From: Amoebophrya sp. AT5.2
Lineage: Eukaryota; Sar; Dinophyceae; Syndiniales; Amoebophryaceae
Assembly: GCA_005223375.1 (NCBI GenBank)
Contig: RXOD01005747.1
Location: forward strand, 1-12,667
Reading direction: 5' to 3'
Length of the DNA stretch: 12,667 bases
Position numbers and translations under genes: made by a program. Numbering within the stretch: the stretch's first letter is position 1; each line of letters starts with the position of its first letter. This document shows, piece by piece, positions 1 to 7,620 of the stretch. Below the pieces are notes generated by a model that searched no databases, was not told the origin of the DNA, and worked only from the letters and a program-made list of their open reading frames with translations.

Positions 1-21
1 ACCGCCATCCCCCAGGGCGGT

Positions 22-80
22 CTGTAAATATAGAAGAGGTAGACGTAGAGCTAGACCTAGAGCTAATTCTAAGTACGTAC
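22..80 (-). other. Possible intron 3 of the helicase gene (59 nt)
   Basis: The donor is CACTAT|GTACGTAC. The acceptor CTTCTATATTTACAG ends at 22 and has a pyrimidine-rich lead. Both ends are compatible with phase 0, and splicing would bypass the TAG at 69-71 and continue into TALGDGG at the window edge. The interior is a degenerate hexamer array on the plus strand (gtagac, gtagag, ctagac, ctagag between 40 and 65). The model cannot be confirmed without sequence to the left. Confidence 0.35.
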
Positions 81-986
81 ATAGTGCCTGAAACTTAAAA
101 TGGCGCCCATTTTAATCGATGATGTGCACGACCGCGAACGCAGGGCTTGTTTGTTAGCAACATGCTCGTCTTTACTAAAGTAGTGTAGTTCTTTATACAA
201 TATCTTTACGTTCTTTGGACCTAAATCACGACAACATCTGTACCTTTGCTCCTGGTCTGCCATTTTCACGAAATCGGATCCCGACTTGGGGTCTTTGTCA
301 AAGACCTGACGCCAGCGGCGTTCGTCTTCCGTGGCATGCGAAACAAGGCTCGCCACCGTGCGCAAGACGGCAGTAGAACTAGAAGATTTAGATTGCGGCT
401 TGCTGTTCCGGGAGACAGCCTTTCCCTCAGCCTTGGGAGGAACTGCGAATAGCTGCCGCAGCTCCGGAATACGCAAGCTCGCAACAATGTCGTCTTGCTT
501 CTTCGTAATGGCATTTCGGCTTTGCTTTGTGGCAAAGAAACGGAGCCGCTGTTTCTCCTCATCTGCCTCATCCTCGGCAGCGTCCGCAGCGGCCTGCGCC
601 CGCTCCTGGGCCGCTGCTAGCTCCTCGGCGTCTGCGGGTGCGGCGGGGGCGGGGGTCTCGCTCTCGTCCGCGATCGCTGCTGATTTCGCTTCAGCATTCC
701 CTTTAGCCTTATTTTTGCCTTTTGCTTGCGCTTTTCCTTTTGCTTTCTTCGCGTCTCTCTCTGCTTTCTTCGCGTCTTTCTCTGCTTTCTTCGCGTCTTT
801 CTCTGCTTTCTTCGCGTCTTTCGCTTCTTTCTTCGCCCTCTCCACATTCCGTCTTGCAACCCTTACTGCTTGTCTCTCGCCACGTCCAGCGTTCCAACCC
901 TCCATCAGCTGATGTATCATTTTCATAATTTTTACTCCATTTATTCCAGGCCACGAATGATAAGAATGCAAAAAATTCATTTTGGT
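81..986 (-). CDS. Helicase gene, exon 3: Lys/Ala heptad-repeat C-terminal tail
   Basis: This is the probable C-terminal exon of the helicase. After a short leader (HSWPGINGVKIMKMIHQLMEGWN), residues 38-82 are a Lys/Ala/Glu/Asp helix containing four copies of the heptad KKAEKDA. A KGKAQAKGKN basic stretch and an Ala/Glu-rich helix at about 118-145 follow. A less repetitive region then includes KQDDIVASLRIPELRQLF and KNVKILYKELHYFSKDEHV. The pattern suggests a stable single helix or coiled coil ending in a basic, possibly nucleic-acid-binding tail; no known domain was recognised. The open frame ends at a TAG (69-71), but GTACGT at 80-75 looks like another donor, so the coding sequence may continue off the left edge. 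The last 20 or so codons overlap a palindrome and are doubtful. If intron 2 is wrong, the 986-709 part is instead read in the other frame. Confidence 0.55.
95..115. repeat. Inverted repeat with 9-bp arms
   Basis: Arms TTAAAATGG (95-103) and CCATTTTAA (107-115) are perfect reverse complements around CGC. The repeat lies in the last part of the helicase exon 3 frame, close to the suspected donor at 80, which suggests this segment may be untranslated or part of a small intron. It could form a hairpin in either transcript. Confidence 0.85.
748..831 (-). repeat. 21-bp tandem repeat, four copies, coding for a heptad
   Basis: Four adjoining 21-bp units occupy 748-768, 769-789, 790-810 and 811-831. 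Units 2 and 3 are identical, unit 1 differs by one base, and unit 4 has a few changes. The plus-strand unit starts TTCGCGTCTTTCTCTGC. In the exon 3 frame each unit encodes KKAEKDA; in the frame continuing directly from exon 2 it encodes Arg/Glu/Ser heptads (RREESRE). Because the unit length is a multiple of three and it lacks stops, several frames remain open through it. Confidence 0.95.
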
Positions 987-1056
987 CTAGTCGGTGTAAT
1001 GCTGATCCGCTCGCGCCCATACAATGAAAATTTTGAATTTCTTTCAACTGCAGTAC
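987..1056 (-). other. Probable intron 2 of the helicase gene (70 nt)
   Basis: The donor AAG|GTACTG resembles the intron 1 donor (both start GTACT). The acceptor is CGACTAG|ACC. Both are phase 0, and 70 nt shifts the frame so that exon 2 joins the open frame at 986-69, whose upstream limit is the TAG inside this acceptor. The intron is AT-richer than its flanks. The pyrimidine tract is poor, and the unspliced frame also stays open to 709, so the call is not secure. Confidence 0.5.
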
Positions 1057-2739
1057 CTTGTTCTCCTCCGTACGGGCGACGTCGGCCTTGTATTGCGTTT
1101 CCACCTCTGTGAGCAAGTCTTGCATGATGGCCATTTGTGCGGTATGGGTGTCCTTTTCCTGCTCGCGTCCGCCACTCAGTGACGCGAGTCCCTGTTCAAG
1201 CAGCTCCACGGGATCGCTGTCACCGAAGGACGCTAACGGAAGCTCCTTCGCAGTCTCCCAGAGCTCGGCTGCGTCCCTCGCGTTCTTATCCGCCTGTAGG
1301 CCCTTAGTCCACGCGCTCGTTTGGCCCCTGCCGCTTTCGTCCGCGCCGGTCAGAGTATCCGCCTTCACGGTTTTCAGATCCGCGCGCATGAAAAACTGCC
1401 GCAGCTTATTGTTCGCGAGGTGACTGGGGAGCCTGCTGACATAGAGAAAATTGCGCACCGTCTTTTCCGTCTGCAGCTGCAGGGGGAGCTTCGGGCTCTT
1501 CGTCCTCCTGGCCGCGAACGTGGTCGCCTTCTGATGATCGTCGTCCAAGTCTTCCTCAGGCGAAGAAGAAGTAGAATCTTCGCTGTCGACGCCCGTAGCT
1601 CTCGCGGACGAGGAGGTCGTTGGTGCGCTGCTCCCCTCTTCCTCGTTGTCCAGAGGTGCTGCTTGGGAGGACCCCTTGTTAATCTCCTCCGGCGCGCTGG
1701 CCGTGGACGCTTTCTCGACGAAGTCGTGTTTTTGTGCTGGCGACAGCAGCGAGTAGTCCACCATGGGTTTGTCCTCTTGCCTCCACACGAGCTCTTCGTG
1801 CGCGCCCGCGCGTGGTCCTCGTCCCCAGTACTGCACTGCCTGCGCGCCGCGCGGCACGTCGAGCAGGTGAATCTCGCGCAGTCCCTTAAAGTCCGTGCCC
1901 GTTCCCACTTCCGCCGTCTTGCCGATCAAAATCCCCTTGGTTTTCCGGTTGAACGCGTCCGCCGAGGTCAGAATGCCCTTCGGTTCCAGGAACCCCGCCT
2001 GCATCTTCTGCGCCTCCCGCGTCTTTTCCGCGGCCTTGTCCTCGTCGCTCGAGCGCTTGGCGGCGTCCGTCAGCTGCTTCACCCGCGCGAACTCACCCGC
2101 GCTCAAATACTTCCGGTCGGGCAGGTCCAGCTTCCCGGCCAGCGTGAACACGGGAAGCTTCGTCGTGTCCAACACTTTTCTGAGTAGGCCCGCCGCGAGC
2201 TCGAGCGCCTTCACCGTCAACCACCGCGTGTTCAGCAGCACGAGAAACTTGAGCCGCCGCTCCGCGCGAGACACCAGCCACGCCCTCAGGCTGTGCGCGG
2301 ACATCCCAGGCACTCGGCCGCGGAGCGCGCCGTAATCGGACACGGCAATCTCGCGCTCAGCCTGGACCCGGGATAATACGTGCAGCTGCAGCGCAGTCAC
2401 CTTCGGAGCCAGCGTGTGGTTCTTCAGGTGGAGGTCGAGCTTCCTGTCGTCGTCGCTGGTGCCCTCCTTTTCCTCTTCACCTCCCGGGACGACCACCTGC
2501 TGCCCAGCGGAACTACGAGCCCCCGCCGCGCCCCCGCCGACTTCAGAGTCGTTCTTCTGGTGCTTGCTCGTCCTGCTCGTCCCTCGCAACTTGTTGACCC
2601 CGACAGAAAGAAACCGCGCCAACGCGCTCGACTCGGCCTCGCGCTGCAACGCAGTTCCGTTCTTGCCTCCAGCGGTGGCCTTCTCAAGCTCACGCGCAAA
2701 GTAGCGCGTCGCCGCGTCTAAACTTAGCTCGATGTCGAC
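1057..2739 (-). CDS. D6/D11-type SF2 helicase, exon 2 (RecA2 domain)
   Basis: This exon encodes the second RecA-like domain, which completes the ATP site and grips nucleic acid. Counting residues from 2766, KFLVLLNTRW (173-182) suits motif IV, KTAEVGTGTDFKG (283-295) is motif V, and QYWGRGPRAGAH (312-323) is motif VI. The two arginines of GRxxR are the expected ATP-sensing residues. The spacing QxxGRxxRxxxH, with REIHLLDVP just before it, matches the D6/D11 family of large DNA viruses and linear cytoplasmic plasmids better than Ski2, DEAD-box or Snf2 helicases. A long acidic Ser/Asp linker (residues 350-430) and a helical region (434-570) follow. The upstream boundary is the acceptor at 2740; the proposed downstream donor is AAG|GTACTG at 1057/1056. 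An alternative reading stays in frame past 1056 to 709. The family's roles in viruses are early-transcription initiation or termination; the role here is unknown. Confidence 0.8.
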
Positions 2740-3200
2740 CTGAGATTGAAAACGTAAACGCAACACTTGAACTTGTTCTCGCAGGAGCTGGCCACGACTG
2801 TCAGTCCCATAAAACTACTATTGTAACTGTTTGCTGCAGCTGCTGCAGCACTTGCAGTAGCGCTAGCGCTCCTTGCTAAGAGAAAGAGAGTACTAAAGAA
2901 AAGATTGCACGCGGCCACGCAAGCGTGTCACAAGAGTAGTAGTGCGTCATCTTGGGCATCTTCCATCAGTATCGCATCAACCTAAAAATATTATTATCAA
3001 ATTTTCCAAGAAGGTGGAGCTCTACTTCTTGTTCGTCTTCCATTTTGAATATCACCATTTTGGTGTTCACGTCGGCGCGGTAAATGAGGTAGTCATCCCG
3101 ACATCAAGCAGCTGTAGCTGATGAATAAAGAATAATCAACAGCGGCGCCTCCAGTTCTACTTGCTAGTACGCATCTCATCTGATTCTGAACAAGTAGTAC
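2740..3200 (-). other. Intron 1 of the helicase gene (461 nt)
   Basis: The donor is CAG|GTACTAC at 3201/3200. The acceptor TTTTCAATCTCAG|GTCGAC ends at 2740. Both sit at codon boundaries (phase 0), and 461 nt is not a multiple of 3, so removal joins two different frames. The joined protein reads KRYKYTQ|VDIELSLDAATRYF: a strand, then a helix, as expected where the second RecA domain begins in this helicase family. The intron is visibly more AT-rich than the flanking exons. It holds short repeats (two CCATTTTG near 3040-3062, CTGCAGCTGCTGCAG near 2833-2847) and one 45-codon open frame that is not supported as an exon. Confidence 0.75.
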
Positions 3201-5642
3201 CTGTGTGTATTTGTATCGTTTCTGGGTGGGCCCCCCGATTGTTTCCGCTCTATAGGCCATGTTCGGCGTTCGGTTAGCCGGCTGATCCCGGAGCAAGTGA
3301 CGCACGAATTTTCGGCCCTCGCGCGACACGAATTGCAGCTCCGGAAAAGCGGCCGCCCCATTAGCTGCATCAGCATCGGTCTCGTCGAGTTTTTTCCAAG
3401 CATTGACGTCCAACTGGTTACCGGCTGTCACTTCCTCGTCCCACGCCACCGTGCGCGCGGTGTGTTCCTCGCCCCCGTCGACGAACTTTGACGTGAAGCC
3501 CTCCAGGGAAATCCACTGCGGTTCGTCCCTCCCTCCCAGGCGCGACTGACACTGACAGTGCCGGAACCGTTTCCGATCATCGCTGCACTCTTCGTTGTTT
3601 CCGATCGGTACCCCGCCAGGAGTTTCCGCGGGCCGGCTCGTCCCCGTCCCGGCAGCTGATTTAGAAGTTCTAGCTTTTCCTATTCCCGCTCCTGTCCCTT
3701 GCGCTTTGGTACTTGATGAAGTATCTTCCTGCTCCGCGCCATCGTCCGCCGTCGCGGCTGCGAGTTGCATCTCTTCGATCTCGGTGTCCGTTAGGCAGAC
3801 CTTCTCGCAGCTCCGGATTCCGTCTAAGATCCCCGGGTTTGGGGTACCTGTTGCAACCACGTAGCGTGGTTTCACCGACGCGCGCATCAACTTCACGAAC
3901 TCTTGCCGCTTCTTCTCGACCTCTTTGTCCTTATCCCCGACTTCCGCAAAGAACTCGTGGGCTTCGTCCACGATCACTGTCAAATCCGACCGGTCGAAAG
4001 GCTTGGGGGTAATCGTAGTACTAGAAGTATTTTTGGCATCCTCCTCGGCCACCTCCGGTGCCACAAGACGGCTACCTTTCTTCTCCTTTCCGGGGGCCTC
4101 GTCGTCCGCAGCTGCCACAGCAGTTGTGGTTCCTCGATTTGGTAGCTCTAGAAGAGCAGCCCGAGTTACCTTTTTGGGCAGGATTGACTGCATGCCCTCT
4201 TTGCCCATGGCGACGCGCACCGACCGGTACACGTAGGTGCGGTGGGCGCCCATCGTTTCCCGGCGGAGCATCTGCGGGACGACGTCGAGGCCCGGCTCGC
4301 TGGCGCCTTTCGCGGCTTTCTTCTTGCTGGGTTCGCAGCCGTCGCGGAGCTGCCACTGACTTTGGATCCAGCCGTTCCTAGGGTCTAGCAGGTACCGGAC
4401 GCGAGCCTCTCTGCTCGGGTCCTCCACCCCCTGCGCCCGCAGGGCCTCGGTCAGGAGCCGCACTCTCCCACTCGATGGATCATTGTCGCAACCGCGTTTG
4501 CATTCATCCATCATCTGTGGGTCCTTATCCTTCGGCTTCCGGCAAAATTTGTTGTCGATCATTTCGATTAAGCTGTCTCTTTTATTCTGCAAGTGCGCCC
4601 GAAAGAGCTGCTCGCGCATGGCGGTGGGCTCACGCAGGAACTGGGTGGAAAAGTTGAGCTCGTGCTCAGCGCGGTAGAACACCACCACGCGGTCCGGAAA
4701 CTCCGCTTTCGACTTTTTGTCTCTCGTCTGCGCCAGGCTTTGCAAGGCCGCCCGTCTCTCCTGTGCTCGCGTTTCATCGTCCGCCCCGCGGACACGACGT
4801 CCTCGATGCTGATTATACGCGGTTATTTTTTGTTTTATTTTTTCGATTTCCGCGTCGAGCTTGCTGAGCTCCGCCTCCCGCTTTTCCAACGCGTCGAGGG
4901 CCAGCCCGTCAAGGATCATGAATATCGTGCGCGTCTTCCCGGAGCCGGTCCGGTGGTTTAGCAGCAGCCTCCGCGTGTAGTTGTTCACAATGGTCCACAC
5001 TGGACGCGCCTGGTGCGTGGACACGTCCTCGGGCTCGAGATGCCTCCCGCGGATCCCTTCCCGCACGAGGCTTCGCAGCCTTTTCGCGACAGCGGCGGAA
5101 TCGAAGTTCCGCTGGCCCCCGACCACCTTCATCTCTCTGTTTAATTTAATTTGAGGAACCTTCGCACTTAAGCTAATCTTCTTCCTCGTTCCAACGTCTT
5201 TCAGATTCTGATCTTTCTTGTTCGCCGCCTGCTCCCGTAGTTCGGCCTCCGCGGTCAGTTCCTTCTCCCAGTACTTTTTGGCCGAATCGATCTGGCGGTG
5301 TGCTAACGCGAACAAAAAGGAGGCGCTCTTTCGTGGTCCCCTGTGCTTACTAGCAGCATGATCCACGGCTGCAGCACCCCAAATCTGGGCGTCCAGGTAG
5401 ACTCTTTTCCTGTACTTGGCGAGGTTGTGGTGGCCCTTACTCACCTTCTGCTCCTTGAGTCGCTTTTTACCCTTCGCCTTCGGGTCCTCGATCAAGATCT
5501 TTTTTTCGGCGGGGTTCAACAGGCCGTCATCGAAGGGAATGTTCGCCCTATGTTCGAGCAGGGTCCGCAGGTCGTCCCCAAAGCTTGGCGTGCCCTGCGT
5601 TGAGGTGCGCTTCAGACGGTTTTCAGCCCGGGCAGCGCGCTT
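3201..5642 (-). CDS. D6/D11-type SF2 helicase, exon 1 (N-terminal region and RecA1 domain)
   Basis: This exon encodes the first ATPase domain of an SF2 helicase/translocase. Counting residues from the TTG at 5519, a basic N-terminal region is followed by HQ at 169-170, Walker A TGSGKT at 191-196, a RVVVFYRAEHE strand near 277-287 (motif Ia-like), Walker B DEAH at 518-521 and ATGTP at 556-560 (motif III). Long charged inserts separate the motifs, and there are Cys clusters at 326/340/344 and 645/655/657. The frame is open upstream of 5519 to a TAG at 5685-5687 and still reads like protein (TSTQGTPSFGDDLRTLLEHR at 5606-5547), so neither TTG5519 nor any ATG in this frame is the start. A pyrimidine-containing acceptor ending in AAAG at 5643 is the likely exon edge. 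ATG5719 is a possible first exon. The exon ends CAG|GTAC at 3201, phase 0. It is a helicase with high certainty; the subfamily rests mainly on motif VI in exon 2. Confidence 0.8.
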
Positions 5643-5748
5643 CTTTACAAGAAACAGTTTCGATAGCGAGAGCGAGACGCAGCCCTATTCGTGTCATCAA
5701 CACATTGCATTCGGCTCATGTTTCCCAGATATCAAATGCGCATGCGGC

Positions 5749-7074
5749 CTAATATGACATTTCAATGAGACTGAGAGCGGGAGAGAGGCGAGAGGCGACA
5801 GCTAGAATTGCAGGGAGGGAGGCGACAGCTAGAATAGTTGTTGCAGCGGTGAGCGTCTGGTTAGAGAACAAGTTGTAGGGCGCCTGCTCGTCACTATCGG
5901 CTGTTGATCTATGTAACTTCTGGAGATTCGCCTCGTCCGTCCGCATTGCCTTAATGTCAGCCTTGAAGACCTCGTCGTCGTCAGTCGAGCACCGCTCTCG
6001 CAGCTGCTTTTTGTGGAGACGCTTGCCCAACGCCAACGTCGCGCGCCGTTCTTGCTCGACAGCTTTCCCTTGGGGGCGGACTGCAGGAGCAGCTTCTGCG
6101 TCCTGCGCATCGTCATTTCCCGTCTCCCCGCCGTCGACGACCGCAGAGCAGCGGGGGCCCGCGGCTGTGCCTGGCGCCGCCTCCACGAAATTGCCGCCTT
6201 GTTCCTCTGCCTCTGCCTCTGCGTCGGACGAAACAGGGCTACCACTATTGCTATTGGTGCCCGCCTCCGAACAAGTCGGAGGCACATCGGTTGAGCATGT
6301 CACTGATGTTCGTTTTGACTCTGTTGAGTGGAATGACTCACTGTCACTGACAGCACTGTCACCATCTTCATCTTCTGTTCGGCTCCCGTCCTCCTGCTCA
6401 TCAAGGTCAATCAGTGGCGGAATTTCGTTGTCGACGTTGTCTTCGCTGTCCGAGGCGCTGCAGGCGTCCACCTCGTGGTCCACGTCCACCCCACCTTTAT
6501 TTGGCCTTCTCTTTGGACATGTTAGAAGACGAGGTCTGGCATAAAAAGCGCTCAGGCCGGACAGCATCCGGTCTATGACGCCCCGTTTTTCCTCCAAGGC
6601 CCGGACCTGCTCAGCTTGGTTGCCTCCCGCTCGGGTCGCGGCCTCGCGGGCCGGGACGAATCTCGCGACAACGCTCCTCGCCGTCTCCCGCAAACCACGC
6701 GCTCGGCCTGCCGCCGCCTTCGCCGCGGCGGACACCGCAGACCTTCCCTCCTTGAGAATGTTACCCAAGTGCACGTTCCTTCTGTGCCCCGGGTACGGGG
6801 ACTTACGGTGGTGACGGGGACTGACATGGACTCCTGCTGGCTCGGCTGACGGGGTCGGCGATGACGATGAAGATGCGGGACTACCTGATGTTGGGGACTT
6901 GGTCGGGTACCACCTCGACCATAATCTTCCGAATCCGAGCCCGCCGCTCGCTTCAGCATCAGGGGCCAGGCCGAGAAGGAGAACAAGAGGCAACAGCGGC
7001 ACCCCTACCCGCAAGAAACGGGGAACGCAAGAAGATCGCCCGGCTGCGTTTCTTTTCTTCATGTTCGACGTCAT
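5749..7074 (-). CDS. Predicted secreted/membrane protein with acidic Ser-rich region
   Basis: No family was recognised. The open frame runs back to 7251, but that codon is TTG. The first in-frame ATG is at 7074 and another lies four codons on at 7062. Either gives a strong signal peptide: basic KKR, hydrophobic VGVPLLPLVLLLGLA, then an AEA|SG cleavage site about 42 residues from ATG7074. The mature part has a Ser/Pro/Arg-rich stretch, a basic Ala-rich helix (about 105-165 from the start), an Asp/Glu/Ser-rich acidic tract (about 200-300), a basic segment (LGKRLHKKQLRER) and a hydrophobic C-terminus with the duplicated motif ILAVAS. It is therefore predicted to enter the secretory pathway and may be membrane-held at its C-terminus. 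In a plastid-bearing host the Ser/Arg-rich stretch after the signal could be a transit peptide, which cannot be decided here. The stop TAG is 62 nt from the upstream limit of the open helicase frame (5687). Confidence 0.65.
   Translation of the reverse strand: MTSNMKKRNAAGRSSCVPRFLRVGVPLLPLVLLLGLAPDAEASGGLGFGRLWSRWYPTKSPTSGSPASSSSSPTPSAEPAGVHVSPRHHRKSPYPGHRRNVHLGNILKEGRSAVSAAAKAAAGRARGLRETARSVVARFVPAREAATRAGGNQAEQVRALEEKRGVIDRMLSGLSAFYARPRLLTCPKRRPNKGGVDVDHEVDACSASDSEDNVDNEIPPLIDLDEQEDGSRTEDEDGDSAVSDSESFHSTESKRTSVTCSTDVPPTCSEAGTNSNSGSPVSSDAEAEAEEQGGNFVEAAPGTAAGPRCSAVVDGGETGNDDAQDAEAAPAVRPQGKAVEQERRATLALGKRLHKKQLRERCSTDDDEVFKADIKAMRTDEANLQKLHRSTADSDEQAPYNLFSNQTLTAATTILAVASLPAILAVASRLSPALSLIEMSY
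5792..5835 (-). repeat. 27-bp duplication in the C-terminus of the secreted protein
   Basis: The 17-mer GAGGCGACAGCTAGAAT occurs at 5792-5808 and 5819-5835, an offset of 27 bp. The duplication is in frame and encodes ILAVAS twice (ILAVASLPAILAVAS), making the C-terminal hydrophobic segment about nine residues longer. Confidence 0.9.
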
Positions 7075-7254
7075 CGAATCGCGGCAATCCGATCGACCGG
7101 AGCCTTGTTCCAGCAAACCAGTTGACTGTCGGATGGTATGATGAATTGCAATTGAGGTGTCACCGTCAAGTCGAAAGCTCGACTCGTGGTCCTGGTCAAC
7201 GAGGTTGTGTTCAGGTCCGTCAGGGAAACTAAAATTTTTTTGTGTAATCAAGAA
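7075..7254 (-). promoter_or_regulatory. Probable 5' leader of the secreted-protein gene
   Basis: On the minus strand, an A-rich run leading into AAATTTTAG|TTTCC ends near 7229 and could serve as a 3' splice site, either for an upstream untranslated exon or for a spliced leader. From there to ATG7074 the frame is open but lacks an ATG, so it is best read as leader. No core promoter motif was identified. Confidence 0.3.
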
Positions 7255-7365
7255 GCCTGTGACTGTGTATGGTGCATAAGCAATTTAATTAAACTCGCGG
7301 GCGTACTAGCAGAGCGGGATACAGCGCAGAAAGTTCAGATAATCCACGACCAGTCCGTAATTTTA
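7255..7365. other. Intergenic stretch without a gene
   Basis: AT-rich sequence with stops in all frames over short distances and the small palindrome TTTAATTAAA near 7284-7293. Nothing else was recognised. Confidence 0.6.
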
Positions 7366-7451
7366 TCACAGGCTCCGAATAAGCATTCGATTGGATCACG
7401 TGACAAGGGCCGGCTTGGGAGAGCAAAACAAAATGTAAGGAGATGAAGTCT
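7366..7451. repeat. Intergenic direct repeat, copy 1
   Basis: This copy starts TCACAG, carries GAATAAGCATTCGATTGG (7377-7394) and the 8-bp palindrome TCACGTGA (7396-7403), then GGGCCGGC, an A-rich stretch and GAAGTCT (7445-7451). Each block recurs in the same order at 7513-7620. The CACGTG core is a classic bHLH/bZIP-type binding site in eukaryotes. The repeat lies roughly 290-380 nt upstream of the secreted-protein start, so a regulatory role is possible but unproven. Confidence 0.85.
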
Positions 7452-7512
7452 GCTGGGAAATAAATCAAGCTAGATTAACAAGGCCACCAGCTCGACGTAG
7501 GTATTCGCAATG

Positions 7513-7620
7513 TCACAGTTCCTGAATAAGCATTCGATTGGATCACGTGACAATGACAAGGGCCGGCGCCGGATCGGAGGTAGAAAAACAAATATAAAAA
7601 TGTACAACAAGGGGAAGTCT
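7513..7620. repeat. Intergenic direct repeat, copy 2
   Basis: Same block order as copy 1 at an offset of 147 bp: TCACAG, GAATAAGCATTCGATTGG (7524-7541), TCACGTGA (7543-7550), GGGCCGGC (7560-7567), A-rich stretch, GAAGTCT (7614-7620). It differs by an internal 6-bp duplication (TGACAA repeated) and by longer A-rich sequence containing TATAAAAA (7593-7600), which could act as a TATA-like element on the plus strand. No plus-strand coding region follows. Confidence 0.85.

Noticed and set aside
132..146. CCGCGAACGCAGGGC shared exactly with 8501-8515
   Set aside because: A 15-base match in a window of this size is only mildly unexpected, and the flanks do not align.
1321..2187. 288-codon plus-strand open frame opposite the helicase
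   Set aside because: It lies antisense to the motif-bearing RecA2 exon, is Arg/Leu-rich as expected for the complement of GC-rich coding, and shows no domain.
3050..3066. CACCATTTTGGTG, resembling part of the dinoflagellate spliced-leader sequence
   Set aside because: Only the CCATTTTGG core agrees and the rest differs. It is a small palindrome inside intron 1, so it cannot be used as taxonomic evidence.
2966..3103. 45-codon minus-strand open frame inside intron 1 (contains YRADVNTKMVIFKMEDEQEV)
   Set aside because: It looks protein-like, but no AG acceptor lies between its upstream TGA and its start, and including it would break the good RecA1-RecA2 junction.
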